Origin: an uncultured Paracoccaceae bacterium
Lineage (GTDB): Bacteria > Pseudomonadota > Alphaproteobacteria > Rhodobacterales > Rhodobacteraceae
Length of the DNA stretch: 64,000 nt
Direction of reading: 5' to 3'
Assembly: GCA_937872465.1 (NCBI GenBank)
Contig: CALMSR010000072.1
Coordinates: forward strand, 16,274-80,273
The position numbers and the translations under genes are program-made. Position 1 is the stretch's first letter, and each line of letters starts with the position of its first letter. The notes under the pieces were generated by a model. It did no database searches, was not told where the DNA came from, and saw only the letters and a list, made by a program, of their open reading frames with translations. Positions 49,526-58,095 of the stretch are shown one piece after another.

Positions 49526-50167
49526 ATGCCCAGACCAACCAAGGTTGATCCCGATCGCGGCGACGCCCGCACGAGGCTGCTGGCGGCCGCACGCGACGTG
49601 ATACGGGCACAAGGTTTTTCCGCCACCACGGTGGACGAGCTGTGCAGGGTGGCCGGTGTGACGAAGGGAGCCTTCTTCCATCATTTCGAGAACAAGGAAG
49701 CCCTCGGTGTTGCCGCCGCCGCCTTCTGGGCCGAGACGACATCCGCCTTCTTCGCGAATGCGTCTTATCACGATCATGCCGATCCCTTCGACCGGCTGAT
49801 GGGCTACGTCGAGTTCCGCAAGTCCATCATCGAGGGCGAGCCCGCCGCCTTCACCTGTCTCGTCGGCACCATGGCGCAGGAGGTCTACGAGTCGCACCCG
49901 GCCATCCGCGACGCCTGCGCGGCCAGCATCTTCGGTCACGCCGCGACGCTGGAACCGGACATCGCGGCGGCCATGGCCGCGCGCGGGATCAGGGCGGACT
50001 GGACACCCGCCAGCCTTGCCGCCCACACCCAGGCCGTGCTGCAGGGTGCCTTCATCCTCGCCAAGGCCACCGGCGACCGTGCGGTGGCACGCGACAGCGT
50101 CGATCACCTGAAGCGCTACATCCAGATGCTTTTCGCGGCGAACGGGGTGCCGGAGGTGTCGCGATGA
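49526..50167 (+). CDS. TetR/AcrR-family transcriptional regulator
   Basis: 213 residues. The N-terminal helix-turn-helix is DARTRLLAAARDVIRAQGFSATTVDELCRVAGVTKGAFFHHFENKEALG, followed by a helical ligand-binding domain (FTCLVGTMAQEVYESHPAIRDACA) typical of the NemR/AcuR-like branch. The start at 49526 is 4 bases after a perfect palindrome that also forms its promoter. It overlaps the GST gene by four bases (ATGA), so it regulates its own operon. Confidence 0.92.
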   Translation: MPRPTKVDPDRGDARTRLLAAARDVIRAQGFSATTVDELCRVAGVTKGAFFHHFENKEALGVAAAAFWAETTSAFFANASYHDHADPFDRLMGYVEFRKSIIEGEPAAFTCLVGTMAQEVYESHPAIRDACAASIFGHAATLEPDIAAAMAARGIRADWTPASLAAHTQAVLQGAFILAKATGDRAVARDSVDHLKRYIQMLFAANGVPEVSR

Positions 50168-50823
50168 ATGCGCGGCCGATCCCGACCGTCACCGCCTTCA
50201 GACGTTCGCCCGACGGGGGGAGGGGGCTCGCGCGCGACATGCGGGTGCGCTGGGCGCTCGAAGAGGTCGGCCAGCGCTACGATATCCGTCCGGTCTCCTT
50301 CGCCGCGATGAAGCAACCCGCGCACCTGACGCTGCAACCTTTCGGCCAGATCCCGACCTTCGAGGAAGGTGCGTTGACGCTGTTCGAGACCGGCGCGATC
50401 GTGCTTCATATCGCCCGGACCCGGACCGGGCTCCTGCCCGACGATGCCGACGCCCAGGCGCGCGCGATCATGTGGATGTTCGCGGCCGTCGGCACGATCG
50501 AGCCGCCGATCGTCGAGCGCGAGGCCGTCATCTACTTCGAGCACGGCGAAAGCTGGTTCGCGCAGCGCCTGCGCGCCGTCGAGGAGCGCATCCGCGGAAG
50601 GCTGGCCGACCTGTCGCGCAGTCTGGGGGAGGCCGACTGGCTCGACGGCGGCTTCAGCGCAGGCGATCTGATGATGGTGGATGTCCTGCGCCGGCTGGGC
50701 GGGTCCGACCTGCTCGATGGCCATCCGAACCTTTCGGCCTATGTCGTGCGCGGCGAGGCGCGCCCGGCCTTCAGGCGGGCGTTCGATGCGCAACGGGCCT
50801 TCTTCCTGGCGGCGGCGCCGTGA
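50164..50823 (+). CDS. Glutathione S-transferase family protein
   Basis: 219 residues: an N-terminal thioredoxin-like domain (RDMRVRWALEEVGQRYDIRPVSFAAMKQPAHLTLQPFGQIPTFEEGALTLFETGAIVLHIA) with the cis-proline IPTF and the E-T/S glutathione-gamma-glutamyl motif, and a helical C-terminal domain (DWLDGGFSAGDLMMVDVLRRL). The N-terminal extension SPDGGRGLARD replaces the usual tight first strand. It is translationally coupled to the TetR gene and followed by two VOC-family genes, an electrophile-detoxification set. Confidence 0.87.
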   Translation: MNARPIPTVTAFRRSPDGGRGLARDMRVRWALEEVGQRYDIRPVSFAAMKQPAHLTLQPFGQIPTFEEGALTLFETGAIVLHIARTRTGLLPDDADAQARAIMWMFAAVGTIEPPIVEREAVIYFEHGESWFAQRLRAVEERIRGRLADLSRSLGEADWLDGGFSAGDLMMVDVLRRLGGSDLLDGHPNLSAYVVRGEARPAFRRAFDAQRAFFLAAAP

Positions 50824-50869
50824 CCCGTTCCTTCGAAGACATCTCTCACCACCAGAGGAGAATTCAGAA

Positions 50870-51292
50870 ATGGAACCGACAATCTACCTCTTCTTCAAGG
50901 GCAATTGCCTCGAGGCGATGACGCATTATGCCGAGGTTCTCGGCGGCGAGATCGGCGGCGTCTTTCGCAATGCCGACGCGCCCGATCCGGAAAGCCGCAT
51001 GCCCGGCGGCGACGACCTGGTCATGAACATGAGCATGCGCCTCGGGAACGCGACGGTCATGGCTTCGGACAGCCCCGCGGAGATGTACAGCAAACCGGAG
51101 GGTTTCCGCATTTCGATCGCCCCCACGTCGCGCGACGAATTCGACCGAATCCACGGCGCGCTGGCAAAGGACGCGACTTCGGTGGAGATGGCGCCCGACG
51201 AAACCTTCTGGGCGGAGCGTTTCGCCATGTTCACCGACCGGTTCGGCACGCCTTGGATGCTGAACTTCGAAGGCAGCAAGGCCCAGAGCTGA
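50870..51292 (+). CDS. VOC-family protein, PhnB-like
   Basis: 140 residues of the vicinal-oxygen-chelate fold in the PhnB/YjdN style: TIYLFFKGNCLEAMTHYAEVLGGEIGGVFRN, MNMSMRLGNATVMASDSPAEM, and the closing FGTPWMLNFEG. The metal ligands of classical glyoxalases are not all recognisable. AGAGGAGAA precedes the start, 46 bases after the GST stop. Confidence 0.87.
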   Translation: MEPTIYLFFKGNCLEAMTHYAEVLGGEIGGVFRNADAPDPESRMPGGDDLVMNMSMRLGNATVMASDSPAEMYSKPEGFRISIAPTSRDEFDRIHGALAKDATSVEMAPDETFWAERFAMFTDRFGTPWMLNFEGSKAQS

Positions 51293-51304
51293 AAGGAGAC
51301 CGCC

Positions 51305-51787
51305 ATGACCGAACTCGTCACCTGCCTGTGGTTCGACCACGGCGAAGCAAGGAAGGCCGCGGAATTCTACGCCGCGACCTTTCCCGACAGCCATGTCGGC
51401 CGTGCCAGCGCGGCCGCGAGCGACTTTCCCGGAGGCCAGAAGGACGACGAACTCACGGTCGAGTTCACCGTCCTCGGGCGCAGCTTCATCGGCCTGAACG
51501 GCGGCCCGACCTTCACGCCGGACGAGGCCGTCAGCTTCATGGTCCTGACCGAAAGCCAGGAGGAAACCGATCGCTACTGGAACGCGATCGTCGGCAGCGG
51601 CGGCGCCGAGAGCGCCTGTGGCTGGTGCAAGGATCGCTGGGGCTTCTGCTGGCAGATCACGCCGCGGCGTCTGATAGAGCTGACGACGGGTTCCGATCGC
51701 GGCGCGGCGAAGCGCGCCTTCGAGGCGATGATGACCATGCGCAAGATCGACATCGCGGCACTCGAGGCGGCGGTCGACGCCGCCTGA
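51305..51787 (+). CDS. VOC-family protein, 3-demethylubiquinone methyltransferase-like
   Basis: 160 residues: CLWFDHGEARKAAEFYAATFPDSHVG, VEFTVLGRSFIGLNGGPTFTPDEAVSFMV, and CGWCKDRWGFCWQITPRRL. This is the VOC subgroup often mislabelled as 3-demethylubiquinone-9 3-methyltransferase; it has no methyltransferase domain. AAAGGAGA precedes the start, 12 bases after the first VOC gene. It is the last gene of the TetR-GST-VOC-VOC operon. Confidence 0.87.
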   Translation: MTELVTCLWFDHGEARKAAEFYAATFPDSHVGRASAAASDFPGGQKDDELTVEFTVLGRSFIGLNGGPTFTPDEAVSFMVLTESQEETDRYWNAIVGSGGAESACGWCKDRWGFCWQITPRRLIELTTGSDRGAAKRAFEAMMTMRKIDIAALEAAVDAA

Positions 51788-52415
51788 GGGAAACGGATGA
51801 TGCCGCTTGGCCGAGCCGGGCAGATCCATGGCGGCTTCGTGCCGAGTGTCGACGCCCGATAGGGTTCGGAGGGGGAGGTGACTTGCCGAATTCATCGCCT
51901 CGGACAGGGGGACGTGCCGTTGTTCGAGGCGATGCTGGGTCTTATTCGGTGCGGTATTCGATGACGAAGCCACCTATGGGCCGCGACCTGCGCGCCGCGG
52001 ACATGTGCCGCGGCTCATCGCCGGCCCGACCTCGCTCGTCCAGCGCAGCCATTGTGATCGACAGGCATGCCGACTGGCCGGACATCCGGCAGGAAGACTC
52101 GGATTGCCGGTCTGGTCGAGGTGATGGAACGCCTGCTCTTGACGCTACGGTATTGGGAAGGGCCTGAGCAACGACGCGCGTGAAACGAAGATCGCCAGGT
52201 TTCTGGGCACTCTTGAGCGGTCGCCCTGACTACCTGTGGTTCCTTCCCGATATCGTTCCACGAGCGGCAGAGCTGTGCGGCTGCCGGTCGCCGTGGCGCT
52301 CGGCTGTGGACCGCGACCCCACGCCTGACCCTTTGCCGGACGACGCTGACCGGGTTGCGTCTCCTGGCGGGGGCGTGCAAACAACCAGCGGAACGCAGCA
52401 ACGGAAGGTGACGTC
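51788..52415. other. 628-base gap without a recognisable gene
   Basis: Both strands were read and no frame carries a family motif. Composition is somewhat less GC-rich than the surroundings and short protein-like scraps (TLRYWEGPEQ, NDARETKIARFLGTLERSP) appear in different frames around 52100-52220, as expected of decayed coding sequence. No hairpin or repeat of note was seen. Confidence 0.5.
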
Positions 52416-53561
52416 ATGTCGACGCTTGCTCGCCTCATTCTGCTCCTCGTGCTTCTCGGAAGCGCCCCGGCTCAGGTGGCGGCGCAGCTGGCTCCGGGGG
52501 GTGGCGATCCGCCGCCCCCGCCGCCGGTCTCGACCGATGACGTGCGCGCCGCGCTCGAAGAGCTTCTGGCGGCCGGCGGCGAGGAGCCCGAGGCGATCAC
52601 CACGGGCGATCCCGAGATCGACCCCGGCGCGCTCGACTTTCTGCTCGAGCCGCTGACGCTCGAAGAGCTCCGGCTCGAGATGTCGTCGTGGAGCGGCCTT
52701 CTGCGCGAGGCGGTGGCCGAGCTCTCGTTTGCCGAGCTCGAGCTCTTCGAGCTCAACAGCGCGCAGGCGGAGGCGGCCGAGGCCGCCGCGGGGGGCGAGA
52801 CCGAAGGCGAGGCCGCCACCGAACCCGAGGGCGACGCGGCCGCGGCCGAGGCCGAGATGACTCCTGAGCAGGAGGCGCTGGTCGAGCGGATCTCCGAGAT
52901 CAGGGAGACACGGACCGCCATCTCGGACCGCTTCCGGCTGGTCATGGACGCCTTCGAGGCCAAGGGCGGCGACCCGACCGAGACCGAGGAGTATCGCGCC
53001 TACATCGCCGACGTCGGCGGCGTCACCGTCGACACGCGCAACTGGCGCACGGCGCTCCTGACGATCCAGGAGTGGGCGGTGGCCGAGGACGGCGGGCGGC
53101 GGCTCGCCCGGAACCTCGGCATCGTCGTTCTCGCGACAGCGATCGGCTTCGCCATCGGCTGGGTGGTGAGCCTTGTGGTGAACCTCGCGCTGCGCCGCAC
53201 CGAACTCAGCTCGAAGCTGATGCGCAGCTTCCTCCGGCGCTGGATCGAGCGGGTCGGCGCCCTGGTGGGTTTCCTCGTCGGGCTGTCGTGGATCGGCACC
53301 AACATGACGCCGATCCTCGCCGGTCTCGGCGCCGCGGGCTTCATCCTCGCCTTCGCGCTGCAGAACACCATCAGCAACTTCGCGAGCGGCATGCTGATCC
53401 TGTTCCTGCGACCGTTCGACGCCGGCGACGAGATCGAGGCGGCAGGCACCTCGGGCAAGGTGGAGCGGGTGAGCCTCTTTTCGACCTACCTGACCACGCC
53501 CGAGAACCGGACGGTGATCGTCCCGAACAACAAGATCTGGGAAGACGTCATCACCAACTAG
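52416..53561 (+). pseudogene. MscS-type mechanosensitive channel, truncated at the 3' end
   Basis: 381 residues remain: signal peptide (ARLILLLVLLGSAPAQVAAQ), an acidic periplasmic region with an Ala/Glu tract (EAEAAEAAAGGETEGEAATEPEGDAAAAEAE), three transmembrane helices (about 225-340), the MscS pore helix LAGLGAAGFILAFALQNTISNFASGMLILFLRPF and the first strands of the beta domain (AGDEIEAAGTSGKVERVSLFSTYLTTPENRTVIVPNNKIWEDVITN). It stops at the conserved ITN, where about 90 residues of the vestibule domain should follow. Decayed IS5-type transposase sequence begins directly after. Loss of the C-terminal domain makes function doubtful. Confidence 0.8.
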
Positions 53562-53599
53562 GCGGCCGCCGCAACACGGCGGCACTCAGGCGGCAAGCC

Positions 53600-54275
53600 G
53601 GTCGCGCCGGGGGAGGCGCGACGGATCGAAGGCGTCGAATTCGGGATGAGCGGCCGGGGATGCAGGGCGCGATCTCGAGGCCGGTCGGGGCCTTGCGGAA
53701 CCGGTCGCTGTCGGTGCCCTTGTCGGCGATCAGCACCTCGACGTCCGGCAGCATGGTCGCCGCGCCGCGATGGTCGCTGGCCTGGCCCTCGCTGAGCAGC
53801 GGGATCGGCGGCTTGCCCCCGCCGTCGCAGACCACGCGCAGCTTCGAGCTCAGGCCGCCCTTGGTTCGCCCGACACGGCGGGGATTGCCGGCTGACCGGA
53901 AATCGCTCCGGTGGATCGGTTTCCAGCCGGAAACCCCTTCCTGTGCAGGCTGGCGGCGGTGCGCTGGACGACGAAGCCGGTTTCGGTGCGCTCGATGATC
54001 GCGACGGGGCGCGGCGCAGCAGCGGCGACGCGCGGGCCCTGGCAGCCGGCGTCCGCAAGAAAGCGCTCGATGAAGGGGAAGCGCCGGCTGATGCGACCAG
54101 GAACCGGCGCCGCCCCGTCGCGATCCTGCACGCCGGCCGAGTGCACCTCGATGCGCAACGCCAGGCCGAGGGTGTGGCCGCGCCCGTTCGTGAGCCGGTA
54201 GCGGGGCCTCGGCTTCGGGGCAGGGAGCTTGCGGATGCGCGGGGTCATCCCAAGCGTGAACCACTTTCCTCGCAA
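53600..54275 (-). mobile_element. Mosaic of two decayed IS5-family transposase fragments
   Basis: On the minus strand, about 53890-53645 encodes GRTKGGLSSKLRVVCDGGGKPPIPLLSEGQASDHRGAATMLPDVEVLIADKGTDSDRF, the central region of an IS5-group transposase. In another frame, about 54175-53940 encodes HSAGVQDRDGAAPVPGRISRRFPFIERFLADAGCQGP ... VAIIERTETGFVVQRT, the corresponding region of a second, different IS5-type transposase. Neither has a start, a full DDE domain or recognisable terminal repeats. The elements apparently inserted next to each other, truncated the MscS gene and then decayed. Confidence 0.75.
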
Positions 54276-54479
54276 CAGAGGAATCCCCTCATTTCAGTCG
54301 CTTCCGTGCAACAACGCCCTTCTGCAATCCCAACTCCGTCGGCTTCCGACCTTTTCTCCGGCGGCGGATTCACCGATTCTGCCGCCCGAGGGAGCGGCAC
54401 GGTCGTGCCGTTGATCGAAAGCCGTGCATTCTTCTTGCCATGCTTGATAGCAAGCGCCGTTTCCGTCACATCATGCGAT

Positions 54480-54860
54480 ATGCAGCTGGAACCACAACGC
54501 CCCTCCGAGCCCCGTCTGCGCATCCGGATCGTCTTCGGAGACCACGAGACGATCGGTCCGGGAAAGGCGGATCTGCTCGATGGGATCGACAGGTGCGGAT
54601 CGATCGCTGCGGCGGGTCGCGAGATGGGCATGAGCTACAAACGGGCGTGGGAGCTGATCGGAACCCTGAACGCCATGTTCCGCGCCCCGTTGGTCGACAG
54701 CACGCGCGGCGGTCCGGGAGGCGGCGGCGCGGTGCTGACCGAACTCGGGCGCGAGGTCCTGGCGCAGTATCGCGCCTTCGAGGCGGAGGCAGCAGCGGGC
54801 GGCGCCGAGCACCTCGCGGCATTGCGGGCGCTGTTGAGGGATATTCCCGAGGGAAAATAG
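54480..54860 (+). CDS. modE: ModE-type winged-helix regulator (DNA-binding domain only)
   Basis: 126 residues: LRIRIVFGDHETIGPGKADLLDGIDRCGSIAAAGREMGMSYKRAWELIGTLNAMFRAPLVDSTRGGPGGGGAVLTELGREVLAQYRAFE is the ModE N-terminal LysR-like winged helix. The two C-terminal molybdate-binding (TOBE/Mop) domains of E. coli ModE are absent, as in several alpha-proteobacterial homologues, so molybdate sensing must differ or need another Mop protein. No Shine-Dalgarno is visible before the ATG at 54480. It precedes modABC on the same strand with the Mo-box between. Confidence 0.85.
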   Translation: MQLEPQRPSEPRLRIRIVFGDHETIGPGKADLLDGIDRCGSIAAAGREMGMSYKRAWELIGTLNAMFRAPLVDSTRGGPGGGGAVLTELGREVLAQYRAFEAEAAAGGAEHLAALRALLRDIPEGK

Positions 54861-54863
54861 CGC

Positions 54864-54909
54864 TTGACCATGCGAATGGCGCATTGCGATATGTTCCGCC
54901 AAACATATC
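54864..54909 (+). promoter_or_regulatory. modABC promoter with Mo-box-like operator
   Basis: TTGACC (54864-54869), 17-base spacer and CGATAT (54887-54892) form a promoter. A perfect inverted repeat GATATGTT-N6-AACATATC (54888-54909) overlaps the -10. ModE operators (Mo-boxes) are AT-rich inverted repeats of this size containing ATAT half-sites, so repression by ModE is likely when molybdate is plentiful. Confidence 0.7.
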
Positions 54910-54929
54910 AGCATCAGGGAGTATCGTCC

Positions 54930-55718
54930 GTGTTCGAGCCAGGCTACACCTGTCCCTCCCTGCGGGCAGCGGCGTGCGCATTGACCATTGCTGTATCCGC
55001 CCCCGTGGTTGCCGCGGCCGATGACATCACCGTCTTTGCAGCCGCCAGCATGACCAATGCGCTGGCCGAGATCGAGGCGGACTTCGAGGCAGCGACAGAG
55101 CATGATCTCGTGATCTCCCTTGCGGGCTCCTCGGCTCTTGCACGCCAGATCCAGCAGGGCGCGCCCGCCGACATCTTCATTTCGGCCAGTACCGACTGGA
55201 TGGACACGGTCGAGGCCGACGGCCTGGTCGAGGAAGGGACGCGGTTCGACCTTCTCGGCAACAGCATCGTTCTCATCGCCTTCGGCACGGAGGCCGGGCC
55301 GATCGAGATCGGGCCCAACACGGATCTGGCAGGCCTGCTCGGAGACGGCCGGCTTGCCATGGCGCTGGTCGATTCCGTGCCGGCCGGCGTCTACGGGAAG
55401 GCCGCGCTGGAGAGCCTGGGGCTTTGGGAGAGCGTCGAAGCGCAGGTGGCACAGGCCGACAACGTGCGCGCCGCCCTGGCCTTCGTTGCCACAGGCGAGG
55501 CTCCCTACGGCATCGTCTACGCAACCGATGCCGCGGCGGAGGACAACGTCACCGTGGTGGGCACCTTTCCCGCGGAGACGCACCCGCCCATCGTCTACCC
55601 GGCGGCGGATCTGGCGAGCCGCGACTTCCCGGCCGAGGCGGCGTTCCTCGAATACCTGCGCGGCCCCGAGGCGCGCGCGGCCTTCGAGCGGCAGGGTTTC
55701 ATGGTCCTCGAACAATAG
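54930..55718 (+). CDS. modA: Molybdate ABC transporter substrate-binding protein
   Basis: 262 residues if the GTG at 54930 is used (AGGGAG upstream); an upstream ATG would fall in the promoter. Signal peptide LRAAACALTIAVSAPVVAAA, then ITVFAAASMTNALAEIEADFEAATEHDLVISLAGSSALARQIQQGAPADIFISASTDWMDTVE, which contains the serine/alanine oxyanion-binding loops of ModA, and DSVPAGVYGKAALESLGLW. It binds molybdate or tungstate in the periplasm. modB follows after 3 bases. Confidence 0.92.
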   Translation: MFEPGYTCPSLRAAACALTIAVSAPVVAAADDITVFAAASMTNALAEIEADFEAATEHDLVISLAGSSALARQIQQGAPADIFISASTDWMDTVEADGLVEEGTRFDLLGNSIVLIAFGTEAGPIEIGPNTDLAGLLGDGRLAMALVDSVPAGVYGKAALESLGLWESVEAQVAQADNVRAALAFVATGEAPYGIVYATDAAAEDNVTVVGTFPAETHPPIVYPAADLASRDFPAEAAFLEYLRGPEARAAFERQGFMVLEQ

Positions 55719-55721
55719 CCG

Positions 55722-56417
55722 ATGACGGACTGGCTCGGCCCCGAGGAGTGGAGGGCCGTCACGCTCTCCCTCCAGGTTTCCATCTGGGCGACGCTCGTCA
55801 GCCTGCCGCTGGGGATTCTCGTGGCCTATGCCTTGGCGCGCTGGTCCTTCCCGGGCAAGCAGCTCCTGAACGGATTCGTCCACCTGCCGCTGGTCCTGCC
55901 GCCGGTAGTGACAGGCTATCTCCTTCTTCTGACGCTGGGTACGCGCGGCCCCGTCGGCAGCATCCTGGCCGATTGGGGCATCGTCTTCGCGTTCCGCTGG
56001 ACCGGAGCCGCAGTGGCGGCCGCGGTGATGGCCTTCCCGCTGATGGTTCGCGCGATCCGGCTGTCGATCGAGGCGGTCGACCCCAGGCTGGAGCAGGCCT
56101 CGGCAACCCTCGGCGCCTCGCCGGTCTGGGTGTTCCTGACCGTTACGCTCCCGATGACCCTGCCCGGCATCGTCGCGGGTGTCATCCTCGCCTTCGCCAA
56201 GGCGATCGGCGAATTCGGCGCGACCATCACCTTCGTGTCGAATATTCCCGGCCAGACCCGCACAATCCCATCCGCGATCTACGCCTTCCTGCAGGCGCCG
56301 GGGGGCGAGAGCTCGGCGATGAAGCTCGTGATAGTCTCGATCGTCGTGGCGATGGGCGCCCTCTTCCTTTCCGAACTGATCGGACGCCGCGTGGCCGCGC
56401 GGGTCGGGGGCGCGTGA
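55722..56417 (+). CDS. modB: Molybdate ABC transporter permease
   Basis: 231 residues with five to six transmembrane helices and the EAA loop that contacts ModC (EAVDPRLEQASATLGASPVWVFLTVTLPMTLPGIVAGVILAFAKAIGEFGATITF). It forms the inner-membrane channel for molybdate. The stop overlaps the modC start (TGATG), so the two are translationally coupled. Confidence 0.95.
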   Translation: MTDWLGPEEWRAVTLSLQVSIWATLVSLPLGILVAYALARWSFPGKQLLNGFVHLPLVLPPVVTGYLLLLTLGTRGPVGSILADWGIVFAFRWTGAAVAAAVMAFPLMVRAIRLSIEAVDPRLEQASATLGASPVWVFLTVTLPMTLPGIVAGVILAFAKAIGEFGATITFVSNIPGQTRTIPSAIYAFLQAPGGESSAMKLVIVSIVVAMGALFLSELIGRRVAARVGGA

Positions 56418-57511
56418 TGCTGCACGTCGCCATCCGTCATGCCTTCGCGAGCTTCACGCTCGACGCAGAGTTTCGCGCTCCACCGGGCGTGACGGTGCTG
56501 TTCGGCCGCTCCGGGTCGGGCAAGACGACCATCGTCAACGCCGTGGCAGGGCTCCTGATGCCGGATCAAGGGCTCATCGCCTCCGGCGACTGGACCTTGC
56601 TCGACACGGCACGGGGCGTCCGGGTCAAGCCGCACCACCGCCGGATCGGCTACATCTTCCAGGAGGGGCGGCTCTTTCCGCATCTGACCGTCCGTCAGAA
56701 CCTTGCCTATGGTGCATGGATGGCTCCGAAGGGCGCCGCACGCGAGGACATGGGCCGCATCGCGGAGCTTCTAGGGATCGGCCATCTGCTCGGCCGCCGC
56801 CCCGGCGTGCTCTCGGGTGGCGAGAAGCAGAGGGTGGCCATCGGCCGCGCGCTCCTGTCCGCCCCGCGCCTGGTCCTCGCCGACGAGCCGCTGGCCTCGC
56901 TTGACGAAGCGCGAAAGGCCGAGATTCTGCCCTATTTCGAGCGGCTGCGCGACGAGGTGAGCGTGCCGATGCTCTATGTCAGCCATTCCGCATCCGAGGT
57001 CGCGCGGCTCGCCACCACCGTGGTGGCGCTGGACGGCGGCCGCGTCGTGGCGCAGGGGCCGGCGGCCGAGGTGCTTGGCGACCCTTCGGTCCTGCCCGCC
57101 GGAGTGCGCGCGGTGGGCGCCGTGCTGACGGTGCGCGTTGCGCATCACCACGACGACGGGTTGACCGAACTCGAGGCAGGCGGCCTTCCCCTGTTCCTGC
57201 CGCGCGTGGCGCAGGCGACCGGCAGCACCCTGCGCGTCCGGATCGCCGCCCATGACGTCATCCTGTCGCGCACCCGGCCCGAGGGCTTGTCGGCGCTCAA
57301 CATTCTGCCTGGGATAGTCCGCGAGGTTCGTCCCAGCGACGGACCGGGCGCCATCGTCGCGCTCAATACGGCGGCGGGGCGCGTGCTGGCGCACATTACG
57401 CGGCGCTCGGCCGATGCGCTCGGTCTCGCGGAGGGCGTGGAGATGCACGCAGTCGTCAAGACCGTCTCGGTCGCACCGTCGAACATCGGGGCCGGTGGAC
57501 AGCCAAGGTGA
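56417..57511 (+). CDS. modC: Molybdate ABC transporter ATPase
   Basis: 364 residues: Walker A FGRSGSGKTTIVNAVAG, Q-loop YIFQEGRLFPHLTV, signature LSGGEKQRVAIGRALL, Walker B LVLADEPLASLD, and His switch YVSHSASEV. A C-terminal Mop/TOBE domain (about 295-355, RPEGLSALNILPGIVREVRPSDGPGAIVALNTAAGRVLAHITRRSADALGL) binds oxyanion and gives feedback inhibition; it may supply the sensing that the short ModE lacks. Last gene of modABC. Confidence 0.95.
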   Translation: MLHVAIRHAFASFTLDAEFRAPPGVTVLFGRSGSGKTTIVNAVAGLLMPDQGLIASGDWTLLDTARGVRVKPHHRRIGYIFQEGRLFPHLTVRQNLAYGAWMAPKGAAREDMGRIAELLGIGHLLGRRPGVLSGGEKQRVAIGRALLSAPRLVLADEPLASLDEARKAEILPYFERLRDEVSVPMLYVSHSASEVARLATTVVALDGGRVVAQGPAAEVLGDPSVLPAGVRAVGAVLTVRVAHHHDDGLTELEAGGLPLFLPRVAQATGSTLRVRIAAHDVILSRTRPEGLSALNILPGIVREVRPSDGPGAIVALNTAAGRVLAHITRRSADALGLAEGVEMHAVVKTVSVAPSNIGAGGQPR

Positions 57512-57775
57512 CGTCCCGCTGCTCGAGTTGGTCGCGGCCCGGCTTGGCCAGTTCCTCGAACTGGATGTTCAGGGGCGGGTCCTGTCCCGAAGACGTGGTC
57601 TGGCTGCCGGAAGCGCCGCATGGCGCCGTTCGAGCATGGGTTTCAGGAGCGAGGTCGGATGGCCGAGCATCGCCTATCCGGCGGCGAGCGAGAGGGTCGC
57701 GACGGCGGCGCGTCCGCATCGTGCCGGTTGGCGGCAGTCGCTTGCGCGGCGCCCTGCGCTTCGAAATGCACGGCG

Positions 57776-57970
57776 GTATTGCCGATCGATGGCGTCGAGG
57801 TGAACGACACGAACATCCGTATCCACGGAAGGCGGGCTGTTCTGGAGCGACTGGTGATGGGTGGCTGGGCGGTTCCGGCAGGAGTGCCAGGTTCTGGTTG
57901 CAAATGGCGCACCCATCAGGATTCGAACCTGAGACCTCTACCTTCGGAGGGTAGCGCTCTATCCAGCTGA
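57776..57970 (+). pseudogene. C-terminal remnant of a serine-recombinase-like protein, running into the tRNA
   Basis: The frame VLPIDGVEVNDTNIRIHGRRAVLERLVMGGWAVPAGVPGSGCKWRTHQDSNLRP resembles the C-terminal end of alpha-proteobacterial site-specific serine recombinases, whose genes often finish close to a tRNA so that the last codons (DSNLRP) are the tRNA read in sense. No resolvase catalytic domain remains in 57512-57775, which otherwise holds no recognisable gene. The similarity is from memory of such C-termini and should be checked. Confidence 0.45.
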
Positions 57971-57981
57971 GCTATGGGTGC
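57905..57981 (-). tRNA. tRNA-Arg (anticodon CCG)
   Basis: Full cloverleaf on the minus strand: acceptor GCACCCA / TGGGTGC, D arm GCTC...GAGC, anticodon stem CTACC / GGTAG around loop CTCCGAA (anticodon CCG, reads CGG), T arm TCAGG-TTCGAAT-CCTGA. The discriminator is G and the CCA end is encoded (57907-57905). The 3' end points toward the accessory region, as expected for an integration site. Confidence 0.96.
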
Positions 57982-58095
57982 TTGCCGTGTCGCAACTGCT
58001 TACGTGAACTCTCCGCGAGTTGAAAGATCAGAACGAGGGCCTCGCAAACCTTTGTTCCTACGGCCGCTTTCGGTCTCCTCTAGAATCGCCATGCC

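Noticed and set aside
57412..57803. Frame overlapping the end of modC as a separate small gene
   Set aside because: Begins inside modC, is Arg-rich and has no recognised motif or ribosome-binding site.
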